Positions 45,503-56,455 of a stretch of 64,000 bases of DNA are shown piece after piece. The position numbers and the translations under genes are program-made. Source of the stretch: Variovorax sp. PAMC26660 (GTDB lineage Bacteria > Pseudomonadota > Gammaproteobacteria > Burkholderiales > Burkholderiaceae_C); contig NZ_CP060295.1 in the NCBI RefSeq assembly GCF_014302995.1, positions 558,001 to 622,000 of the forward strand. The letters are read 5' to 3'. Position 1 is the stretch's first letter. Each line of letters starts with the position of its first letter. The notes under the pieces are model-generated. The model searched no databases and was not told where the DNA came from. It saw only the letters and a program-made list of their open reading frames with translations.

Positions 45503-46495
45503 TCAGGGAGGCTCTGGCAGGCCGGGCGCGTCAGCCGGGCGGGTGCGTGCGGTGGGTGTCGCGAGGGCCGGCCGCAGCGACGCCGCCACGTCCTTGATGC
45601 ATTCGCGCAGCCAGCGCGCGGAACTCGACGAGTGGGTGCGCTCGTGCCAGAGCTGGTAGTACATGAGGCGCGGCAGCGCCACCGGGCAATCGAGGATCTT
45701 CACCGGCAGCCGCGCCGCGAAGCGCTCGCAGTACTGGCGGCCGGTGGTCAGCACCAGCAGGCTCGACGCCACCATGTCGGGGATGAGGCTGAAGTGCGCG
45801 CAGCGCGCGGTGATGTTGCGCTGCCGGCCCAGCTCGTCGAGCATCTGGTCGATGATGCCGCGCCCGCCCGGGTGCATGGGCGTGGGCGCGATGTGCTCGG
45901 CCGCCAGCCAGGTTTCGAGGTCCCAGCCGCGGCGCACCGCCGGATGGTCCTGGTTGACCAGCGACACCACCTCGTCGCCGAACAGGCGCGCCATGTGCAG
46001 GTCTTCCGGCGGCTTGAGCCAGTTGCCGATCACCAGGTCGACCTGCCCGAGCGCAAGGTGGCCGTGGTAGTCGGAGTCGTGCGTGAGCGCATGGATCTCG
46101 ATCTGGCACAGCGGCGCATCGCGCTTGACCTGCGCCACCAGCATCGGCAGGAACAGCGGGTCCATGTAGTCGCTGGCGGCAATGCGGAAGGTGGTGGCCG
46201 CCGACTGCGGCTCGAAGCCGCGCGCATCCGAGAACAGCATCTCGGCCGCGCGCAGGATGCTCGCTGCCGGCTCGATCATGCGCAGACCCGCGTCGGTCGG
46301 CACCATGCCGGAACCCGAGCGCACCAGCAGCGGATCGCCCGACAGCTCGCGCAGGCGTTTCAGCGCGGCCGAGACGGCCGGCTGGTACATCCCCAGGCGA
46401 ATGGCGGCGCGCGAGACGCTGCGGTCGGTCAGCACGGTGTGAAGCACCCGGATCAAATGAAGATCGATCTTGTCGAAAAGCGCCTGGTCTCTCAT
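45503..46495 (-). CDS. LysR-family regulator of the purine block
   Basis: 330 residues. Helix-turn-helix in HLIRVLHTVLTDRSVSRAAIRLGMYQPAVSAALKRLRE (about 13-50), effector domain from about 100, with a Pro-rich tail (ARTRPADAPGLPEPP). It is co-oriented, between xdhB and the purine permease, which makes it the likely controller of both. In related bacteria LysR proteins activate xdh genes with purine signals. Confidence 0.9.
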   Translation of the reverse strand: MRDQALFDKIDLHLIRVLHTVLTDRSVSRAAIRLGMYQPAVSAALKRLRELSGDPLLVRSGSGMVPTDAGLRMIEPAASILRAAEMLFSDARGFEPQSAATTFRIAASDYMDPLFLPMLVAQVKRDAPLCQIEIHALTHDSDYHGHLALGQVDLVIGNWLKPPEDLHMARLFGDEVVSLVNQDHPAVRRGWDLETWLAAEHIAPTPMHPGGRGIIDQMLDELGRQRNITARCAHFSLIPDMVASSLLVLTTGRQYCERFAARLPVKILDCPVALPRLMYYQLWHERTHSSSSARWLRECIKDVAASLRPALATPTARTRPADAPGLPEPP

Positions 46496-46589
46496 GGCTG
46501 TTCACACCTTTCTTGTCTGTGCGAACAGTTATACAGCGCGGCATTTGGATGAAGTAGGAAAGCTCGGACCGTGCGAGCACGGCCCGTTT

Positions 46590-49058
46590 TCATTCGACCG
46601 ATGCAGAGGGCGCTGCCTGGACAGCGGTGACGGCACGAAGAATCGACTCGCTCGTGGCCGGCGCCTTCAGCGGCGGATCGACCTTGTGGTCGCCGGCCGC
46701 CGACACCGCATCGCGGATCGCGAAGAACACCGAGAACGGCAGCAGCAACGGCGGCTCGCCGACGGCCTTGCTGCGGTGGATCGAGTCCTCGAAGTTCTGG
46801 CCCTCGAACAGGCGCACGTTGAAGACGGGCGGGCAGTCGTTGGCGGTCGGAATCTTGTAGGTGCTGGGGGCATGCGTGGTGAGCTTGCCGCTTTGCGGGT
46901 GCCACACCAGCTCTTCGGTGGTGAGCCAGCCCATGCCCTGGATGAAGGCGCCTTCGACCTGGCCGATGTCCACGGCCGGGTTCAGCGACTTGCCCGCGTC
47001 GTGCAGGATGTCGGCACGCAGCAGCTTCCATTCGCCGGTGAGCGTGTCGACGATCACCTCGCTCACCGCCGCGCCATAGGCGAAGTAGTAGAACGGGCGG
47101 CCCTGCATCTTGTCCTTGTCCCAGCTCAGGCCGGGCGTGGCGTAGAAGCCATCGGACCAGAGCTGCTTGCGGTCGAGATACGCCTCGCCCACCACGGTGC
47201 TGAAGGCCAGCGTCTTGCCGTTGACCTCGACCTTGTCGTTGGCAAAGCGCACAGCGCCGGCCTGGCCGCCGTGGCGCTCGGCCGCGCTCTCGGCCAGCCG
47301 TTCGCGGATCTGGCGGGCCGCGTCCTGCGCGGCCTTGCCGTTCAGGTCGGCGCCGGTCGATGCGGCGGTGGCCGAGGTGTTCGCCACCTTGGTCGTGTCG
47401 GTCGCGGTCACGCGCACGCGCTCGAAGCTCACGCCCAGCTCGTGCGCCACCACCTGCGCCACCTTGGTGTTCAGGCCCTGCCCCATCTCGGTTCCGCCGT
47501 GGTTCACGAGGATCGAGCCGTCGGTGTACACATGCACCAGCGCGCCGGCCTGGTTGAAATGCTTCACGTTGAACGAGATGCCGAACTTCAGCGGCGCCAG
47601 CGCCAGGCCGCGCTTGAGCACGACGCTCTTCTTGTTGAAGGCCGTGATCTCTTCGCGCCGCGTGCGGTAGTCGCTGCTGGTTTCCAGCTCGGCCACCAGT
47701 TCGTGGACGATGTTGTCGGTCACGGTCTGGCGGTAGGGCGTGACGTTGTTCTCCGCCTTGCCGTAGAAGTTGACGCGCCGCACATCGAGCGGATCGCGGC
47801 GCAGCTCGCGCGCCACCGAATCCATGATGTTCTCGATGGCGATCGCGCCCTGCGGGCCGCCGAAGCCGCGGAAGGCGGTGTTGCTCTGCGTGTTGGTCTT
47901 GCCGGAAAAACCGTGCATGGCCACGTTCGGCAGCCAGTAGGCGTTGTCGAAGTGGCACAGCGCGCGCGTCATCACCGGGCCCGACAGGTCGGCCGAGTGG
48001 CCGGCACGCGAAACCATCGTGATTTCGGCGCCGAGGATGCGGCCTTCGTCGTCGTAGCCAACGTCGTACTCGTACCAGAAGCAGTGGCGGCGGCCGGTGA
48101 TCATGAAGTCGTCGTCGCGGTCCAGCCGCAGCTTGACCGGGCGTTGCAGTTGCCGCGCCGCGATGGCCGCCACGCAGGCAAAGATCGCCGATTGCGATTC
48201 CTTGCCGCCGAAGCCACCGCCCATGCGCCGGCATTCCACATGCACTTCATTCGATTGCAGGTGCAGCGCATGCGCCACCAGGTGCTGCATTTCGCTCGGG
48301 TGCTGCGTCGAGCAATGGATGTGAAGTGCGCCGCCCTCCTTCGGAATGGCGTAGCTGATCTGGCCTTCGAGGTAGAACTGCTCCTGGCCGCCCACGTCCA
48401 GCGTGGCCTTGTGGCGGTGCGGCGCCTTGGCGATGACGGCGCGCACGGCGGCCTCGTCGCCCTGGTTGGCAGCGCCACCGCTGCGCACGATGTGCATCGG
48501 CGGCACCACGTACTGGCCGCGCGCATGGGCGTCCTGCGGCGTGATCACGGGCGGCTGCGCCTCGATGGTCATCGCGTCCTTGGCCCTGGCGGCCGCACGG
48601 CGCGCGGCTTCGCGCGTTTCGCCGATCACCGCGAACACCGGCTGGCCGAGGTAGCGGATCTCGCCGCCGTCTTTCACGGGCAGCAGGATCGGGTCGTCGT
48701 GAATGATCGAGCCGCAGTCGTTGACGCCGGGAATGTCGTCGGCCGTCAGCACGGCGACCACGCCGGGCATCGCGCGGATGACGTCGAGCGACAGCGCCGT
48801 GACGCGGCCGTTGGCGATGGGCGACAGCCCCAGCGCGCAGTGCAGCGTGCCGGTGAGTTCGGGAATGTCGTCGATGTAGGTGGCCTCGCCGGCCACGTGC
48901 AGGTGTGCCGACTCGTGCGGCCGGCTGATGCCGACGCGCGCGCCAAGGTCATGCGCGAGCGCTTCGGCACCGACGTCGATGCGGGCGGCTGTGTTGGTCA
49001 GGTAGTCGGCAAAAGCCTCGGCGGGCTGCAGCAGGCGGGCGTCGATGGGTTTGTTCAT
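46590..49058 (-). CDS. xdhB: Xanthine dehydrogenase, molybdopterin-binding subunit
   Basis: 822 residues from the ATG at 49058, 2 bp after xdhA. Binds molybdopterin and oxidises hypoxanthine and xanthine to urate. Seen: GISRPHESAHLHVAGEATYIDDI (substrate-channel start), FGGKESQSAIFACVAAIAAR, CFRGFGGPQGAI-type AFRGFGGPQGAIAIENIMD (active-site Arg) and NHGGTEMGQGLNTKV near 470 with the cofactor contact; the C-terminal KAVGEPPLLLPFSVFFAIRDA holds the active-site Glu region. Length matches the large subunit of XdhAB heterodimers. Urate-forming activity also needs xdhC for cofactor insertion, not found here. Confidence 0.95.
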   Translation of the reverse strand: MNKPIDARLLQPAEAFADYLTNTAARIDVGAEALAHDLGARVGISRPHESAHLHVAGEATYIDDIPELTGTLHCALGLSPIANGRVTALSLDVIRAMPGVVAVLTADDIPGVNDCGSIIHDDPILLPVKDGGEIRYLGQPVFAVIGETREAARRAAARAKDAMTIEAQPPVITPQDAHARGQYVVPPMHIVRSGGAANQGDEAAVRAVIAKAPHRHKATLDVGGQEQFYLEGQISYAIPKEGGALHIHCSTQHPSEMQHLVAHALHLQSNEVHVECRRMGGGFGGKESQSAIFACVAAIAARQLQRPVKLRLDRDDDFMITGRRHCFWYEYDVGYDDEGRILGAEITMVSRAGHSADLSGPVMTRALCHFDNAYWLPNVAMHGFSGKTNTQSNTAFRGFGGPQGAIAIENIMDSVARELRRDPLDVRRVNFYGKAENNVTPYRQTVTDNIVHELVAELETSSDYRTRREEITAFNKKSVVLKRGLALAPLKFGISFNVKHFNQAGALVHVYTDGSILVNHGGTEMGQGLNTKVAQVVAHELGVSFERVRVTATDTTKVANTSATAASTGADLNGKAAQDAARQIRERLAESAAERHGGQAGAVRFANDKVEVNGKTLAFSTVVGEAYLDRKQLWSDGFYATPGLSWDKDKMQGRPFYYFAYGAAVSEVIVDTLTGEWKLLRADILHDAGKSLNPAVDIGQVEGAFIQGMGWLTTEELVWHPQSGKLTTHAPSTYKIPTANDCPPVFNVRLFEGQNFEDSIHRSKAVGEPPLLLPFSVFFAIRDAVSAAGDHKVDPPLKAPATSESILRAVTAVQAAPSASVE

Positions 49059-49060
49059 GG

Positions 49061-50671
<1,611 letters not shown>

Positions 50672-50738
50672 GCTTTTCAGGCTCGTGGGGTGGCCCTTTG
50701 TGGGCCAGTCATGGACGTTAGCGGCTTGTGGCGGCCTG

Positions 50739-50769
50739 TACATACCGGCGGGGCCATATTGCGTATGTA
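50739..50769. promoter_or_regulatory. Inverted repeat in the xdhA promoter region
   Basis: TACATAC (50739-50745) and GTATGTA (50763-50769), perfect 7-bp arms with a 17-bp spacer, about 68 bp upstream of xdhA in the 179-bp gap. Fits the size of a LysR-type regulatory box and is a candidate site for the block's LysR. Confidence 0.5.
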
Positions 50770-50850
50770 GGGGCTGGTATGGCACGTACGGGGAAACCCT
50801 TGCGGTCAAGCAGCAATTCTCGGGCCATGCCGCGACGGCGGGCGCGGGAA

Positions 50851-51630
50851 TCAGGCCTGCGCGATCACCACCCAGGCCGTGGCGATCAGCGTCGAGCCCG
50901 CGCCCGCGAGCAGGCCGCCGACCAGCCATTTCAGCGTGCGTGGCTGCAGCTTGTTCGGCAGGCGGTGATGCAACCGCGTCGCGCCGTAGACGACCGGCAT
51001 CGCGCAGCCGGCAAGCAGCGCCGAATACCAGGAGAAATGCCCCGTCGGCACCACGATCACCAGCCGCACGAGCGAGTTGAATGCAAACATCAGCAGCAGC
51101 GCCCGGCGCACGAGTTCGCGGTCCAGCGGCTGGCGGTACATGTGGAAGACGATGGGCGGCCCCGAACTGGAAAACAGCCCGCCCAGCACGCCCGACAAGC
51201 CACCGATGATGGCAAAGCTCTTCTGGCCCGACACCACGGGCAGCGGCCTCCCCTGCAGCACCAGCAGCAGCGCGCAGGCCAGGATCGACACGCCCAGCAA
51301 GCCCCGCAACCACTCCACAGCGCTGCCGCTGAGCCACGTGAGCAGCATGAGTCCGACGATCACGCCGACGGTGCTGCCATTGAGCGCGGGCTTCATCAGT
51401 TGCCAGGGCACCACGCCGGGCCGGGCGCGAAAGTACGTCCATGCATTGACCAGACTCAGCACCGTCGCGGCGTTCGCGGTGTCGCTCACGCTCGCGATAT
51501 GGAACACCGACACCAGGCCGAGCAGGATGAGGCTGAATGCAAAACCCGTCAGGTTCTGCGCATAGGTGGCGAGCGCCACGCACGCCATGAAGACCAGCAC
51601 GGGGCCGGCCTGGGAAAGAATCGCCTGCAC
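50851..51630 (-). CDS. TauE/SafE-family membrane protein (sulfite/anion exporter type)
   Basis: 259 residues, GTG start at 51630, about seven or eight predicted membrane segments. Family traits are QNLTGFAFSLILLGLV in the first half and the repeated GGLFSSSGPPIVFHMYRQPLDRELVRRALLLMF in the second (GG.F..SGPP motif). Members export sulfite or other anions. It may help the organosulfur island dispose of sulfite, though it lies 32 kb away. Confidence 0.87.
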   Translation of the reverse strand: MQAILSQAGPVLVFMACVALATYAQNLTGFAFSLILLGLVSVFHIASVSDTANAATVLSLVNAWTYFRARPGVVPWQLMKPALNGSTVGVIVGLMLLTWLSGSAVEWLRGLLGVSILACALLLVLQGRPLPVVSGQKSFAIIGGLSGVLGGLFSSSGPPIVFHMYRQPLDRELVRRALLLMFAFNSLVRLVIVVPTGHFSWYSALLAGCAMPVVYGATRLHHRLPNKLQPRTLKWLVGGLLAGAGSTLIATAWVVIAQA

Positions 51631-51782
51631 CGGATACGTCGTCAGGGTGCGGTGGAAAGCGCGAGGTGGGAACGGAAGGCGTGGAGGAAGAGAGACGGAA
51701 AAGGCATTCGGGGCAAATCAGGACGACGGGAAGGCGCGGGTCGGCGCCCTCCAAGAATACCGCGCGGCAGCAGCGAAGGCTT

Positions 51783-53036
51783 TCAGCGCACGAGGTCCCA
51801 ACCCATCATCAGGGCCGCGAACCCCATCAGGGCGGTGCCGCCCCAACCCAGCCAGCGGGTGCGGCGCCCGGAGGTGAAGACCCCCATCACCTTCTCCCGC
51901 GTCACCAGGATCATCATCGCCGCCATGATCGGCACCGCGACGACCCCGTTGATCACGGCGCTCCAGTACAGCGCCTTCATCGGATCGATCGGCGTGAAGT
52001 CCAGCGCCGTTCCCACCAGCGTGGCCACGGCGATGATTCCGTAGAACTCCTTGGCCTCCCGCCAGTGCCGCTCGAGCCCTTCTTCCCACCCGAAGGCTTC
52101 GGCCACGGCGTAGGCCGCCGAAGAAGCCAGCACGGGGACGGCCAGCAGCCCCGTCGCAATGATCCCGCCGGCGAACAGCCAGAAAGCGAAATCGCCCGCC
52201 AGCGGACGCAAAGCCTCGGCAGCCTGCGCCGCCGAGGTCACGTCATGCACCCCCGCTGAAAACAGCACCGACGCCCCCACCACCATCACGAAGAACGCGA
52301 TCAGGTTGGAAAAAGTCATTCCCACCCAGGTGTCCAGCCGCACGCGCCGCAGGTCGCGTCGCACCTCTTTGTCGGTGCCTCGCTGCCCGCCCTTGAGCCG
52401 CAATTCCTCAACCTCCTGCGAGGCCTGCCAGAAGAACAGGTAGGGCGAGATCGTGGTGCCCAGCAGCGCCACGAGCATCATCCAGTAGTCGCTGCTCCAC
52501 TGCAGCTTCGGCACGACCAGGTCGTGCAGCACCCGGCCCCATTCGACCTGCACCACGAACACCGCCGCCACATAGGCGAACAGCGTGAGCGTCAGCCATT
52601 TGAGGATGTGGGCCAGCTTGCGGTACGGCACGAACACCTGCAGCAGCACCGTGACCACGCCGAAGATCAGCGAATGAAAGTGCGCGCCGCCGCCCACCAC
52701 CAGTTGCAGCGCCTCCCCCATGGCGGCGATGTCGGCCGCGATGTTGATGGTGTTGGCCACCACCAGCAGCGCCACCAGCACGATGAGAAAGCTGCGCGGC
52801 ATGTGCTCGCGCAGGTTGGCCGCCACGCCCTTGCCGGTGACGCGGCCGATGCGTGCCGACACGAGCTGGATCGCCACCATGAAAGGCAGCGACAGGAACA
52901 CGGTCCAGAGCAGGCCAGTGCCGAACTGGGCGCCGGCCTGGGTGTAGGTGGCAATGCCCGACGGGTCGTCGTCGGCCGCGCCAGTCACCACGCCGGGGCC
53001 GACGTGGCGCAAAAAGGAGGGAATGCGTTTCTTCAT
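51783..53036 (-). CDS. NRAMP-family divalent metal transporter, atypical (DPSG)
   Basis: 417 residues from the ATG at 53036, about eleven or twelve predicted membrane segments. The first helix has DDDPSGIATYTQAG (D24-P25-S26-G27) where Mn/Fe NRAMPs have DPGN. The sixth helix has TTISPYLFFWQASQEVEE where they have a Met-Pro-His motif. Loss of both the metal-contact Asn and Met suggests a different ion; NRAMP-related magnesium transporters show similar changes. Transport specificity is therefore uncertain. Not in an operon. Confidence 0.82.
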   Translation of the reverse strand: MKKRIPSFLRHVGPGVVTGAADDDPSGIATYTQAGAQFGTGLLWTVFLSLPFMVAIQLVSARIGRVTGKGVAANLREHMPRSFLIVLVALLVVANTINIAADIAAMGEALQLVVGGGAHFHSLIFGVVTVLLQVFVPYRKLAHILKWLTLTLFAYVAAVFVVQVEWGRVLHDLVVPKLQWSSDYWMMLVALLGTTISPYLFFWQASQEVEELRLKGGQRGTDKEVRRDLRRVRLDTWVGMTFSNLIAFFVMVVGASVLFSAGVHDVTSAAQAAEALRPLAGDFAFWLFAGGIIATGLLAVPVLASSAAYAVAEAFGWEEGLERHWREAKEFYGIIAVATLVGTALDFTPIDPMKALYWSAVINGVVAVPIMAAMMILVTREKVMGVFTSGRRTRWLGWGGTALMGFAALMMGWDLVR

Positions 53037-53101
53037 GTTGGCCGATGGTGGCATGCCGAGGCTGACCGGCACATGAACCCCGCGTGCCGGATGCAGACGG
53101 A

Positions 53102-54016
53102 TCAGGCCTTTTCGGAGAACAAAGCCACGATCACCTGCCGCAGCCAGCGGTTGCCCGGGTCGGCCTCGAAGCGCTTGCTCCAGTGCAGCGACACGGTGAA
53201 GTCGCGCAGCGGAAACGGCGGCTCGACGATGGCGTAGTGGCCCTCTTCGGCAAAGCCGCGCGCGATGTTGCGCGGCATCACCACCGCCAGGTCGGTGGCG
53301 CGCACGATGGCCGGCAGCACCATGAAGTGCTCGGTCGTCAGGCGCAGGCGGTCCTCGAGGTTCAGCAACTGCAGGATGCGCAGGGTCTCGGCATGCGTGC
53401 GCACGGCCACGTAATCAAGCTCCTGCAGGGCTTCGAGCAGCGCCTGCCCGCTGCGGCGGCGTTTCACGAAGGGGTGGTCCTTGCGCAGCAGCACGATGTA
53501 GCGGTCTTTCAGCAACTGGGCGCGCTGGGTGTCCTTCACCTTGGGCAGGAAGCCGAAGGCGAAGTCGACCCGGCCGCTGTCGAGCGCGGTCGCAATGTCG
53601 CCGACGGCCAGCGGCATGGTCTCGACCCGCACACCCGGCGACAGCTCGCGCAGCCGTGCCATCAGCGCCGGCAGGAAGCGGCCTTCGCCGATGTCGCTCA
53701 TGTGGATGCGAAACAGCTTGCGCGAGGCGGCCGGGTCGAAGCGCTCGGGCTCGGCCAGCGCCTGCTGCAGCAAGGTCAGCGCCGACTGCACCGACACCGC
53801 CAGCCGCTCCGCCCGCGGCGTGGGCGCCACGCCGCCGGGCGAGCGCGTGAAGAGCGCGTCGCCCAGCAGCAGCCGCAGCCGCGTCAGGCCATGGCTGGCT
53901 GCGGGCTGCGTCAGGCCCAGGGCCTCCGCCGCGCGGCTCACGTTGCGGGTCCGGTAGACCGCATCGAAGAGCCGCAGCAGGTTCAGGTCCACCGTGTCGA
54001 TATGCACTGAGTTCAT
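53102..54016 (-). CDS. LysR-family regulator of the hydroxy-acid/TRAP operon
   Basis: 304 residues from the ATG at 54016. Helix-turn-helix DLNLLRLFDAVYRTRNVSRAAEALGLTQPAASHGLTRLR (about 10-48); effector domain from 95. Divergent from the Bug receptor gene across a 148-bp gap, so it likely controls the downstream catabolic operon in response to its substrate. Confidence 0.92.
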   Translation of the reverse strand: MNSVHIDTVDLNLLRLFDAVYRTRNVSRAAEALGLTQPAASHGLTRLRLLLGDALFTRSPGGVAPTPRAERLAVSVQSALTLLQQALAEPERFDPAASRKLFRIHMSDIGEGRFLPALMARLRELSPGVRVETMPLAVGDIATALDSGRVDFAFGFLPKVKDTQRAQLLKDRYIVLLRKDHPFVKRRRSGQALLEALQELDYVAVRTHAETLRILQLLNLEDRLRLTTEHFMVLPAIVRATDLAVVMPRNIARGFAEEGHYAIVEPPFPLRDFTVSLHWSKRFEADPGNRWLRQVIVALFSEKA

Positions 54017-54164
54017 ATTGGATAGCCTTTTTATCTTATTGAAGTATGGCGGCGCGGCGACCAAACTGCGACACCCCCCAAAACACATCACCCAGGGCCT
54101 GCTGCAGCCGGGCGTGCGGCCTTGCCCACCAAAGTTTGACAACGACTTGAGGAAACAAAAAAAA

Positions 54165-55142
54165 ATGCTCCGCCCCGCTTTTCCCTGGCAACGATGCCTG
54201 CTGTTGATGGCGACCATCGCCCTGCTGGGCCCCGCACGCGCCAACACCTGGCCGGCCAAGCCGATCAAGGTGATCGTCAACTTTCCGGCAGGCGGCGCGG
54301 CCGACCAGATCGCGCGGGCCATCTCGCAGCCGCTGCAGGAATCGCTCAAGCAACCCGTGGTGATCGAGAACCGCGCCGGCGCCAACGGCAACATCGGTGG
54401 CGAAGCCGTGGCGCGTGCGCCGGCCGATGGCTACACCTTGCTGATGAGTTCGGGCGGCATGGTGTCGGTGAATCCGCATCTCTACGCGCGCATGAGCTTC
54501 GACCCGGCGAAAGACCTCGTGCCGGTGGCCGCCGCCGCACGCGTGCTGGTGTTCCTGGTCACCAAGCCCTCGCTGCCGCCGGCGAACGTGAAGGAGTTCA
54601 TCTCCTATGTGAAGACCAACCCGGGCAAGCTGTCATACGGCTCGCCGGGCAACGGCAGTTCGCCGCACCTTGCCGGCGAAATGTTCAAGAGCCAGGCCCA
54701 TCTTTTTGCATTGCATGTGCCCTACCGCGGCGCCGCGCCCGCGTTGCAAGACCTGCTCGCGGGCCAGATCGACTACGCCTTCGATCCCGGCATCGCCCTG
54801 ACGCAGGTGCGCGCAGGCAAGCTGCGTCTGCTGGCCGTGGGCAGCCCGCGCCGTTCGCCGCTTTTTCCCGACGTGCCGACGCTCGACGAAGCAGGCCTGC
54901 GCGGCTTCGACGCAGACACCGTGTTCGGCTTCTATGCGCCGGCGGGTACGCCAGCGGACGTGGTGGCGCAGCTCAATGCGCAGATCAATCGCACGCTCGC
55001 ACTGCCTGCGGTGCAGGAGCGCATCGCGTCGCTTGGCGGCGAGGCGCAGCCCGGTTCACCGGCCGCCTTCCAGCAACGCGCGGCAGCCGATTCGCAGCGC
55101 TTCGGCGCGCTCATCCGCGAACGCAAGATCGTCGCGGACTGA
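54165..55142 (+). CDS. Bug-family periplasmic receptor (TctC-like)
   Basis: 325 residues from the ATG at 54165; TTGAGGA ribosome site about 12 bases before. Signal peptide LLLMATIALLGPARANT. Mature sequence shows PIKVIVNFPAGGAADQIARAI, VIENRAGANGNIGGEAVARAPADGYTLLM, LSYGSPGNGSSPHLAGEMFK and HVPYRGAAPALQDLLAGQIDY, all Bug hallmarks. Normally works with TctAB permeases, but none is nearby; the operon instead has a TRAP transporter. It may be a sensor-type receptor or use distant permeases. Confidence 0.92.
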   Translation: MLRPAFPWQRCLLLMATIALLGPARANTWPAKPIKVIVNFPAGGAADQIARAISQPLQESLKQPVVIENRAGANGNIGGEAVARAPADGYTLLMSSGGMVSVNPHLYARMSFDPAKDLVPVAAAARVLVFLVTKPSLPPANVKEFISYVKTNPGKLSYGSPGNGSSPHLAGEMFKSQAHLFALHVPYRGAAPALQDLLAGQIDYAFDPGIALTQVRAGKLRLLAVGSPRRSPLFPDVPTLDEAGLRGFDADTVFGFYAPAGTPADVVAQLNAQINRTLALPAVQERIASLGGEAQPGSPAAFQQRAAADSQRFGALIRERKIVAD

Positions 55143-55170
55143 TTGCCGCCCGGCACGCACGGAATCACCG

Positions 55171-56409
55171 ATGGCCCTTCTCAATGTGGACGACTACCGG
55201 CGCCGCGCGCGCCGGGTTCTGCCGGGCCTGGTGTTCGACTACGTCGATGGCGGCGCGGAGGACGAACGCTGCCTCCAGCGCAACCGCGACGCGCTGGAAA
55301 GCCTGCCGCTGATTCCGGAGTGCCTGCGCGACACCAGCGCCATGGACATCGGCATCGAACTCTTCGGCCGCCGCTGGCGCGCGCCTTTCGCCATTGCGCC
55401 GATCGGGCTGGCCGGCCTCGTGCGACCGGGTGCCGATGCGTTGCTGGCCAGCGCCGCGCAAGCCGCGCGCGTTCCCTTCATTCTCTCGACCGCATCGAAC
55501 ACGCGCATCGAGGACGTGCGCGCCGCCGCACCCGACGCCACGCTGTGGATGCAGCTCTACGTGATGGGCGAGCGCGCCATCGCAGAGCGCATCGTGCGGC
55601 GCGCACGCGCAGCCGGCTTCGAGGCATTGGTGCTCACGGTGGACGTGCCGGTCAGCGGACTGCGCGAGCGCGATCTGCGCCACGGCTTTCGCGTGCCGAT
55701 GAAACTCACGCCCGGCACGCTGATCGACATGGCGCGGCATCCCGCATGGCTGCTGCGGCTGGCGCGCGGGGGCATGCCGCAGTTTGCGAACCTGCTGCCC
55801 GACGACGACGGCGCGCCGGTGTCGGCGCAGACCCAGGCCGCATTGCTCTCGCGTGCGATGGACCGCACGCTCACCTGGGACAGCCTGACCTGGCTGCGCA
55901 AGCTCTGGGACGGGCCGCTGCTCATCAAGGGCCTGCTGAGTGCGGAAGACGCACGACGTGCAGTGCGCCACGGTGCCGACGGCATCGTGGTCTCGAACCA
56001 CGGCGGACGCCAACTCGATGCAGCTCCGGCCAGCATCGCGGCACTGCCGGCCATTGTGGGTGCCGTCGGTGGCCGCATCCCCGTCCTCATGGATGGGGGC
56101 ATCCGGCGCGGCAGCGACATCGTGAAGGCGCTGGCCCTTGGCGCACGCGCAACCCTTGTCGGCCGCGCACCGGTCTATGGACTGGCCTGCGATGGCGAGC
56201 AAGGCGCGCTGTCGGTGCTGCGGCTGCTGGCCGAGGAAACCGAACGCACGATGACGTTGCTGGGCGCCACCAACGTGCACGAACTCGGGCTACGCCATGT
56301 CGACCGGCCCGCGCCGCGTTCACCCACCGAACAGGACAACGCCGCGCAGCGAATCAAGGAAACCCCGCACGGGAAAGCCTCCATTTACCCAGCCCGCGCG
56401 ACTGCCTAG
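55171..56409 (+). CDS. FMN-dependent alpha-hydroxy-acid oxidase/dehydrogenase
   Basis: 412 residues from the ATG at 55171. TIM-barrel flavoenzyme of the lactate/glycolate/mandelate oxidase family. Motifs: DYRRRARRVLPGLVFDYVDGGAEDE, PFAIAPIGLAGLVRPGAD, WMQLYVM, the catalytic His in IVVSNHGGRQLDAAPAS, and LMDGGIRRGSDIVKALALGA with the FMN phosphate contacts. It oxidises a 2-hydroxy acid to a 2-oxo acid. Encoded 28 bp after the Bug receptor gene. The substrate is probably the ligand of that receptor or of the TRAP system. Confidence 0.92.
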   Translation: MALLNVDDYRRRARRVLPGLVFDYVDGGAEDERCLQRNRDALESLPLIPECLRDTSAMDIGIELFGRRWRAPFAIAPIGLAGLVRPGADALLASAAQAARVPFILSTASNTRIEDVRAAAPDATLWMQLYVMGERAIAERIVRRARAAGFEALVLTVDVPVSGLRERDLRHGFRVPMKLTPGTLIDMARHPAWLLRLARGGMPQFANLLPDDDGAPVSAQTQAALLSRAMDRTLTWDSLTWLRKLWDGPLLIKGLLSAEDARRAVRHGADGIVVSNHGGRQLDAAPASIAALPAIVGAVGGRIPVLMDGGIRRGSDIVKALALGARATLVGRAPVYGLACDGEQGALSVLRLLAEETERTMTLLGATNVHELGLRHVDRPAPRSPTEQDNAAQRIKETPHGKASIYPARATA

Positions 56410-56455
56410 GCTGACCGACCTCGACGATTCAAAAACACCATAACGAAAGAGACAC

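Noticed and set aside
46563..46589. Terminator after xdhB
   Set aside because: A 9-bp stem with one mismatch exists at 46566-46585, but the U-tract in the xdhB direction is poor; readthrough into LysR is likely, so it is not called.
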